From Blastomyces gilchristii SLH14081 (taxonomy: Eukaryota > Ascomycota > Eurotiomycetes > Onygenales > Ajellomycetaceae): a stretch of DNA of 64,000 nucleotides. Within the stretch, counting starts at the first letter, position 1; every line of letters starts with the position of its first letter. The notes under the pieces are model-generated. The model saw nothing but the letters and a program-made list of their open reading frames with translations. It did not search any database and was not told where the DNA came from. The stretch spans positions 3,991,393-4,055,392 of the forward strand of contig NW_003101679.1 of NCBI RefSeq assembly GCF_000003855.2, given 5' to 3'. Shown piece by piece: positions 57,355-64,000 of the stretch. A program made the position numbers and the translations under genes.

Positions 57355-57611
57355 TTTGGTCGATCAGGCACTTGGATAGTATTCATATATAGTTAACGTA
57401 CTACCCTCCACCCCAGACTACGACTCTATAATCGATAAGCGATGCATTGCCAGGCATGGCTCCGGATTCCTACAATTGAGAAGGCGTGCAGGTATCAATC
57501 AATTCCAAGTGTTCCACTTCCTTGGGTCATAAAGCAGTCTATCAATTATTGAACGGCCAAAGAGATCATTCGAAAACGTAATCGAGCAAGAAAGCAAAAA
57601 TTAAAAGAGCG

Positions 57612-58840
57612 ATGTTGGGAGACTTCCCTTTGAAGGACAGAATCGCGGGAATTACCGGCGGCGGATCAGGTATTTTTAACATTTACTTCCTAAACCCCCG
57701 AAGGATAAATAAGAAAAAAGCCCTCAAGCTAATCGATAGAGCGAAATTAAGGAATCGGCCTCTCCTTCGTCAAACAAGCACTATCCCTCAACGCCAAAGT
57801 GCTCATCGGCGGTCTAAGACTTAATGCAGAGGCTCAGAAGCTCGTTTCCCGGCAAAAATAATCTTAATAAGAATGGTGATTCCGGGCGCCATTCCGTATC
57901 CATAGCATTTGTACCATGCGACGTAACGAAATGGGACGGGCTACAAAACCTGGTCGAGAAAGTGAGGGAGATATTTGGGGATATTCCAGATGTATATGAA
58001 CCATATGGGGCGCCATCTTTGAGCCGGTCTAGTACCCCTTCCCTTCTCTTCCCATTACACGGTCATTCTTACCCTCCATTTTACCTTCATTATTCATTCC
58101 ATATTATGTGGGCGGTCCCAATGTGTCCCAATTTGCCGACGCAAAAAGAAAAATCTGGAGAAAGGAAAGAAAGGAGAAAATCGGAGAGGAAAATCATATA
58201 CAATACATCACGAACAAAAAACAGCAAGACAAGCCAAAGCCTATATTTACACACCTCCATCGCGTTATATATCCATGGCTAGCCCCGCTCCAATTTCTGG
58301 CTCGACAGCGAGCAGGAAGAAAACCGCCACGGAACGCTGGACACCAACATATCTCATCCGATAAAATTCACGCGTATGGCGGTGCGCGCGCTGCTCGGGC
58401 GGAAGAAGCAGGGTGTTGTGCTGCTCATAGCCTCCGTTGCCGGGCTGGATGAGGTATATAGAGTAAGCCGCTATATGCTGCATCTAATCATGCAATTGTA
58501 GGGTTTGTGAAATCCATGGCGGTAGCGGAGCAGGGTTAAGGTTGTTGGGATCTGTCCGGGGTAATCTTTTTTTTTTTTTTTTTTTTTTTTTTTCTTGTTT
58601 TCTCTGCGGTTCCTGATTGCTAGCTAACTTGGACTGGGAAATTTGAAAAGAATCACCGACACCCCTATCTGGGACAACGACGAAGAATTATTGTCATACT
58701 TCTGGTCTGATAGGGCACAGATGCTGAGGCCGGAGCTCAGCGCCGCATCCATGGTGGATCTAATTCAGAAGGGCGAATATACCTGTGGTACTATATTTTT
58801 GGAGGCTGGGGAGGTTAGCAAAGTATCTTTAAGGGGTTGA
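57612..58840 (+). pseudogene. Short-chain dehydrogenase/reductase pseudogene
   Basis: NAD(P)-binding Rossmann remnant. Starts MLGDFPLKDRIAGITGGGSG (57612), a 79-nt intron (57671-57749), then IGLSFVKQALSLNAKVLIGG. A TAA (about 57858) and frameshift precede IAFVPCDVTKWDGLQNLVEK and FGDIPDVY. The region expected to carry the NAG-type motif is replaced by about 260 bp of unrelated sequence. The frame resumes at ISHPIKFTRMAVRALLGRKK and GVVLLIASVAGL, then breaks again before AIVGFVKSMAVAEQG and VKVVGICPG. A run of 27 T interrupts the next segment (58567-58593), after which WTGKFEK, RPELSAASMVDLIQKGEY and GTIFLEAGE are still visible. The catalytic Tyr-Lys segment is damaged (YRVSRYMLHL). Multiple lesions make it non-functional. 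Confidence 0.85.
58567..58593. repeat. 27-nt poly-T tract inside the SDR pseudogene
   Basis: Uninterrupted T run between the CPG and WTG segments of the decayed dehydrogenase; it looks like an insertion or expansion. Confidence 0.85.
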
Positions 58841-59852
58841 TAATGATCCTGGGAATATTGGGAAGATAGAGGCGTTGCCGGGAGTGAAGACAGTTGGCAA
58901 AGTGATGAAGAGTGAGATGGAGAAGTTATGATAGCCTCTAGAATTTTATGGCGCAATTCTTCTGCTTGATTTTGTTTTCTTTGTTGGGTTTTTATTTTTA
59001 TTGTTTTTGCTCTTAACCATCGTAAAAATCAGGGTACGGGACGGGGAGTAGTTGGACATTATTAACATCTGAGTTAAGTTACGAATGATGACTGAAACAA
59101 ATAGCTATTATGATTGCCGGAACAACCAATTAGTTAAAAGACGCTCTTTGCCGGGTTATGTACAGACCTGCATTCCTTGCCCTAGAATGGTTGGTAACAC
59201 AGAAAATACCAATAGGGATAGGTGAAGGTTGTCCAATCATGCAATGCTCGTGAGGTAATGAATTCGGTGTCTGGAAGTAAAAGGTTCTAGATATATTAGA
59301 TATATTGGTAGCGTAGATATAGAAGAACTACACTAGGGATCCCAATTAACTCATGAAAATGAAGCACTGTCACATGAAAAAAAAAGAGGCCTGAAAGCAT
59401 ATTAAATAAAATTGTATTCATGAGAGGTACAGAGTATGGTATACATGGACAAGTAGAGATACGAACAACAAGCGGTAAAAATAAATAGCAATAAAACAAG
59501 CAGGGACAATCGTTGCATATGAGCCATTTCTGCGCCTAGAAACAAATCAAAAATCAAAAATTAAAAATAAAATAAGGATAAGGAAAATAAGGAAAAGAAG
59601 TATAAAAGAAATGTTGATAGTACGGCGGGAGGGCTTGCCGCAAACTCCATCCATGGATCAGGCACCACTCCCTATGCACAATCTCCTGACGAACAGAAGT
59701 ATATACCAACAAAACAGGCCCCCCGAATAATACATAACACATGTATACTATCCGGGTTTCTCCTCATCTCGTCTCTGCATCGCTTAACAAGGAAAGAAAA
59801 AAAAACAAGAAAAAACGAAAAAAAAAAAAAAAAAAAAAAGAAAAGAAAATGT
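58841..59852. other. Intergenic, A/T-rich with poly-A
   Basis: About 1 kb between the SDR remnant and the CYSTM gene. A run of 22 A lies at 59818-59839, just beyond the stop of the CYSTM gene. Nothing else supported. Confidence 0.5.
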
Positions 59853-60274
59853 TTAAAACAGAATATCCAAGCAGCAGCAACACGCCAAACCGGCTAACAG
59901 GCCGGCACAGAGGCCGCCTCCCGTTCCGCGACTGCTACCTCTATTGTCGACATAATGTCCTTGAGGCGATGGCCCGCCCTGGGGTGCATAGTACATAGGT
60001 TGTTGCTGGTAACCCTGTTGTGGTGGATAGTATTGCCCTTGTGGTTGGACGTACTGTTGGGGCTGGTTGTAGTAGTCTGCAGCGGCGGATTGGGGTTGGC
60101 CATATGGACCTGGCTGGGGTTGATAGGGCCCTGCATCTTGGTGGACGGGTGGTGGGTAGGATGGGGGAGCACCGGCTTTCTAGAGACGTTTTAAGATAGA
60201 GTTAGTATTGGGATGGGTCTAGGGGGGAAAGTTGCATGTTGGTTTTGGCATGGGTGTTTACGAACGTCAGCCAT
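59853..60274 (-). CDS. CYSTM-type cysteine-rich tail-anchored protein
   Basis: Two exons on the minus strand: 60274-60266 (Met-Ala-Asp only) and 60179-59853 (86-nt intron, GTTCGT..CTAG, phase 0); 111 residues. Exon 2 begins KAGAPPSYPPP and is then Pro/Gln/Tyr-rich with repeated QPQ, YYNQPQQY and QQGYQQQPMYY motifs. It ends with a Gly/Arg linker, a short hydrophobic segment containing a Cys cluster (LCAGLLAGLACCCC), and LDILF at the C-terminus. That layout, a disordered PYG-rich cytosolic part plus a cysteine-rich transmembrane module, defines CYSTM proteins, which sit in the plasma membrane and are associated with stress or toxic-ion tolerance. Open frames in the other phases here are shadows. 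Confidence 0.8.
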
Positions 60275-62144
60275 TTTTTGTTCTTTTATTGATGGTAGTA
60301 GGTAGAGTTGTCTCTCTTGCTTTTCCACTTATTTATTTTGTGAGACCAGTGAGCGTGAGATAGTTTATGAAATGTGCTCTCGACAGTTATCTGCTTGGGT
60401 GGATCTGGATCCCCGAGGGGTTGACTATAGTAGGAGTGGTAGCGGGATGGCACGGTTTACGCGGTTGAAAGAAATAGAGCAAAAGGTTGGATATAGAAAC
60501 GTTTGATCGATGTCACAGAAGGAACTGGAGGAGCAGAAAGATAAATGTGACCAATATATGTGGAACCGAAGATCGGCTTTATTATGGCGGGAGATTATTA
60601 TTAGCGTTGGAGGAGCGAATGACTAATCCGCGTCTGGGCCTAGTGGCGCCAAGATGGATGCCAAGCCACAGCCCACAGCCACGCTGCCCGTGTTCAGCCG
60701 CGTCATCATTGGTGGGCCAGGCAGTGCAGTGCAGGCATCCGAGATCTGCGCCGGACTGTGGCCGATGCGATGGATGAAGCATGAAGCTCGCTCTCTGTGA
60801 TGCCAACCAGGCCAAGGATTAATAAAAGTTGATAGAGATTTTTGTGCGAGCTGCATACGCAGTACATACATACCACCATCATGGGTAGCGCGGGGTTAGA
60901 TAACACTACATTTGGATACGCTGTAGAAATCAAAATCTCCCGGCCGTAATAAAAACCGAGCATACGCTGTACGCTGTAGTTACGCTGTAGTTACTCCGTA
61001 GTTATACACCTTTGAACATGGTGCCAAAAGAAGTTGATCATGACCCACTTTTCTGGACCACAATGTTCAACTTTAGCACACTCACTCCACACCTCATACA
61101 TAATAATACAACCCATATTACTGATAAAGACTGACTGTCCTCATTCCCCTTCTCAGTATCCAGCTTCTTATTAGTGTGTAGAGATGTAGATTGGAGGGTT
61201 AAAAACTGGAATTAGTATTAGAAAGACCTAGAATAGAATGAGTTAGAATCTCAAGAAATATGAAAAATCAATATTATTGAGAGAGTGTAGAGATAATAAT
61301 GTGCGGGATATGTCTAGTACCACGTACTTTAAAAGCTAATGGGGAGTATACTGCCATGGGTCCACAGTTGAAATTGGTTGGAACCATTGCTCAGCTGCAC
61401 CATGTTCAGTTTTGTTGGCAACCACGTTCAACTGTAGCCCGATAAAAAACCTTCACATCCAAATGCAGTCACCAGGTAATATCCCGATTTCCCTCTCTTG
61501 CCTGACTTCAAACCAACACATGCATTGCCAGAAGATATATCCCCTACAAAATTTTGAGAAATGTAAATTAAAATCAAATCATTAAGAACAACCGTATACC
61601 CCTAGGTAGTGTCAAAACAGGAAAACAGAACCACTCAAACATCCTTAGAACGCCGCTCGTTGGATATCATAATAAACACGGGGAAAAAAAGAAAGGAAAG
61701 GCCCATTCTTATCGTCGTCAACAGAAGCCAAGATGATTCGCACTTGGGCATGAAAGAACAACCGGAGAGGAAGGCGGAAAGAAACACCAGATGGGCTCCT
61801 AAGCACACAATAGCCGTATTGTGAAATCTCGGATTCCTCACCCAGAGACCTGGACGATGGTTCAATGATGTGTCTCAAAATCTCGAGACCCTGACCATTT
61901 TTGGATAATTCCAACATTCGATCAAGAAGAAAGGGCGAGCGAGGTTGAATACAGGGCAACTTTGGGAGTGACTTCTTGCCTCCCTTTGTGGGTCAGCCGC
62001 GAGTCATTGCCGCAGCATTCTCCCTGAATATCGGATTCGGTGAAAGTGAATTTTATATGCAAACAATGCACTCCGGTCGAAAAAGCAGCTAATACTCTCA
62101 TCTCACAGATTCCATAACAACGCCTCAGAAAAACCCCCCCTTTA
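60275..62144. other. Intergenic region with tandem and inverted repeats
   Basis: 1.9 kb. Contains a degenerate 11-mer tandem (GTAGTTACxC) at about 60963-61006 and an inverted 12-mer pair at 61013-61024 / 61397-61408. Short frames on both strands look random. Confidence 0.45.
61013..61408. mobile_element. MITE-like candidate flanked by 12-bp inverted repeats
   Basis: TGAACATGGTGC at 61013-61024 and its exact reverse complement GCACCATGTTCA at 61397-61408 bound 396 bp. Related words (GTTCAACTTTAGC near 61068 and GTTCAACTGTAGC near 61426) occur inside and just outside. No coding capacity and no clear target-site duplication is visible, so this is a weak candidate. Confidence 0.3.
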
Positions 62145-62771
62145 TTAATGCCGTGCCCGTCGACCAGAACCTCTCCCACCTCCATACTGGCGGGGATCAA
62201 CAGTCCGGTAAGACCCAGTGCGTTTGCTATAAGACCTCTCCGATTGCGACGGCGTCGACAATTCCTCAAACACCTCCACAACATCCTCCCCCGATGATGG
62301 CGAAGATGCACTGGAACTGAAAACCTCAATCACCTCCGGCCGTCGTCGATGTGATTGAGGGCGGCGAGGAGGCCTGCTGTCGTCTGTCACTGTCGTCGTG
62401 TCATCGATAACAGTAGTTCGGCCGCCGAAAATGAGGAATAGAATCCATATAACTAGCACGAAGCCGCCGACTGTGCCGACTACTATACCCACTACTGTGC
62501 CGGGGGAGGAGGTGAAGGAGGAGTAGGTCGACGGGATTGATATCATGCGGTCGCGGCGCTGGAGGTGGGAGGAGGAAGATGATATCGATTGTGTTATGTC
62601 TCTGGTTTTGGCCATGAGAGATATACCGAGGGAGGGTGCTGAGAAAGCATTGTGTTGGGATGATAGGGAGGCTCGTTTTTGTGGGTTAGACAAAGGATCT
62701 ATCTGTGCGATATCTCGGGCGAAGTTTTGCAGGCTACCTGAGGCAGCTGTGAATAATGGTACAGGCGCCAT
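62145..62771 (-). CDS. Single-pass membrane protein of unknown function
   Basis: Single exon, 208 residues, minus strand. Residues 1-80 are Ser/Gln-rich with no clear signal peptide. A strong membrane helix follows, VVGIVVGTVGGFVLVIWILF, with a Gly-rich first half. The cytosolic part is Arg/Ser/Asp-rich and has two repeated Glu-Val motifs (PEVIEVFSSS and EDVVEVFEEL). It ends in a conserved-looking tail, SYRTVDPRQYGGGRG. The SYR-x-V-DPR-x-YGGG ending recalls a family of small uncharacterised Eurotiomycete membrane proteins; I cannot give a function. First ATG in frame chosen. Confidence 0.65.
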   Translation of the reverse strand: MAPVPLFTAASGSLQNFARDIAQIDPLSNPQKRASLSSQHNAFSAPSLGISLMAKTRDITQSISSSSSHLQRRDRMISIPSTYSSFTSSPGTVVGIVVGTVGGFVLVIWILFLIFGGRTTVIDDTTTVTDDSRPPRRPQSHRRRPEVIEVFSSSASSPSSGEDVVEVFEELSTPSQSERSYSKRTGSYRTVDPRQYGGGRGSGRRARH

Positions 62772-63439
62772 TTTGTGGATAGGATTTGGTATTGACCATG
62801 AGATACCAAAAATGTATTGAAATAGTCACGGGTTTGTCTCATATGTAGTTAGCAGCAATTTTTTCAGATGCGTTTCTGGGAAGAGGGTCGGTGAGTCTGG
62901 GAGGCGGGACGTCCAAGGATGTATATAGGTAGTAGATAAAGAAGGGAGCTGGCTGTTTAGTTATATACTAGTAAAGGTGAAAACGAGTGCTGATACAACA
63001 ATGCCAACAGCAGAAATGAGAGAAGAATAAAAAGATGAAAGAAGCAAGGCTAGAGAAAGAGAGCAAAGAAGAAAATATGAAGCTGGGTGCAATTGAGATC
63101 GAAGATGCAGCCGGGTTGGCAATATTTCTTGATTATTCTAATATTGGTTCCCAGCCTCATGTTTATTTGCGAATGGCGGGGGATGACATAGCGGGCTTGG
63201 CGTATCCTGGGTGGCTGATTGGTCGTGGCTAGTGCTGCCAAGACATTGCCCTACATTAGGCAAATCTAGCGATCACCGGCTGGGCGCAATCATAGAGGAA
63301 TAGAATATATAACAAGGAGGGAATTTTATAGAAGCGTGAAATATTGAAGCAATACTCCGTATATGGGAGCTACCATTCATTTTCTAATCTCACAATATTT
63401 ACAGCTAAATCTGCTAAGGAAAAAAAAAAAAAAAAACTC
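62772..63439. other. Intergenic region with A tract
   Basis: 670 bp between the single-pass membrane protein gene and the GH35 remnant. An 18-A run at 63420-63437 adjoins the end of the remnant. Confidence 0.5.
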
Positions 63440-64000
63440 TGCTCCTTCGTGCTTCTTCCAGGCGGGGCCATCAACAAGAGTGACATCCCGCATTCCTGTC
63501 CTAACCGCCTCCCGATACTCCAGAACAAGACGCTCAAGCTTGGCTCCTTTCCCATCCAACGCCCATAGCGTAATGCCAACCGTGTTCTTTCCCTGATAAT
63601 TGAGGATGCCATGGGGGACAGGGAAGCTGGTCTATGGACCGAGGTTGCTGACATACTTGCCAAACTGGAATCCGTTCACGTATAGCTATACGCGGTACGT
63701 GGAAGGTGACGAGTTGATTCCTGGGAATGTGAAATACAGAGGCACATCCCATCCGCGTGGGATATTGAGATTAAATTCCGTGGTTAAATTCCGTGGTGAA
63801 AAAACCTACTCCCGCACCCACCCACAACGCCGTCGGTAATGGGGCTTGCAGACTTCCAGGACTGGGCGGTGGGGTTTGGTTGATGCCAGCCCTGTCGCTC
63901 AATGTATAGACCCCCCTCATTCAGAGGTCCACGGAAGCGATTTTGGTAATCCTCTCTGCCTAGATTGCCCGCCAACTTCCAAGTGACCCTTGACTGCAGG
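63440..64000 (-). pseudogene. GH35 beta-galactosidase pseudogene, C-terminal end (runs off the window)
   Basis: Matches the C-terminal jelly-roll part of secreted fungal beta-galactosidases (LacA type). From the right edge: [36 protein letters not shown], then [10 protein letters not shown] 13-bp tandem duplication (TTAAATTCCGTGG at 63771-63783 and 63784-63796) shifts the frame. The next segment, NIPRGWDVPLYFTFPG and STYRV, meets TAG where relatives have Gln, then LYVNGFQFGKYVSNLGP meets a second TAG, again at a Gln position. TSFPVPHGILNYQGKN and ALDGKGAKLERLVLEYRE complete the domain down to about 63440, next to an A18/T18 run. Both stops are CAG to TAG changes. The 5' part is outside the window. 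Confidence 0.88.

Larger units (their letters stand above)
56196..57611. other. Intergenic region with poly-A tract and palindrome
   Basis: 1.4 kb. It contains the BFR1 3' UTR, T/C-rich near 56320-56385, a run of 34 A at 56448-56481, and an inverted repeat with 8-bp arms at 57336-57354. No gene supported. Confidence 0.5.

Noticed and set aside
59894..60172. 92-codon minus-strand frame rich in Pro/Thr/His
   Set aside because: Wrong-phase shadow of the CYSTM gene.
1..64000. CRISPR arrays, rRNA genes, tRNA genes, centromeric or telomeric repeats
   Set aside because: None seen by eye; a tRNAscan or covariance search would be decisive but cannot be run here.

Overview
The window is nuclear DNA of a filamentous ascomycete, most likely Eurotiomycetes and probably Onygenales. 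This is inferred from protein content (PPM1, IST1, BIR1, SPT3, APS2, BFR1, SCT1/GPT2-type acyltransferase, DPH5), from short introns of about 50-130 nt with GTRNGY-like donors, from long intergenic stretches, and from fungal-only families (SAT4/PTH11-type rhodopsin-domain membrane proteins, Dal5-type MFS carriers, expanded SRPK-like kinases). Most genes are multi-exon. Exon joins below were worked out by hand from splice consensus, reading-frame phase and remembered family conservation.

Layout. 0-8 kb: 3' part of PPM1 (+), a small secreted-peptide candidate (+), a makorin-like CCCH/RING protein (+), and IST1 (+). 8-22 kb is gene-poor and decayed: an SRPK-like kinase pseudogene (+), an intact allantoate-permease-type MFS gene (-), a six-exon rhodopsin-domain gene (-), an MFS pseudogene (-) and a sulfotransferase-like pseudogene (-). 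22-46 kb is a dense housekeeping block: APS2 (-), an uncharacterised conserved protein (-), a glycerol-3-phosphate acyltransferase (-), DPH5 (-) diverging from SPT3 (+), HIS5 (-), TAM41 (-) diverging from BIR1 (+), SNU23 (-), an F-box protein (+), acetoacetyl-CoA synthetase (+) and an amidase (+). 46-64 kb: a second rhodopsin-domain protein (-), RPB5 (-) diverging from BFR1 (+), a short-chain dehydrogenase pseudogene (+), a CYSTM-type tail protein (-), a single-pass membrane protein (-), and the decayed 3' end of a GH35 beta-galactosidase (-) running off the right edge.

Themes. Five pseudogenes (kinase, MFS, sulfotransferase, SDR, beta-galactosidase) carry frameshifts and in-frame stops. Several of the stops are CAG to TAG at CpA sites, as expected from RIP-like mutation. 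Long homopolymer tracts recur, including a run of 63 A inside an APS2 intron. Acetoacetyl-CoA synthetase is interrupted by a TAG about 28 codons before the apparent ancestral end. I did not find a convincing new multi-gene system. The best leads are the small KEX2-type secreted peptide, the 1-kb intron of SPT3, the AT-hook in BIR1, the AACS stop codon and the RIP-like decay pattern.
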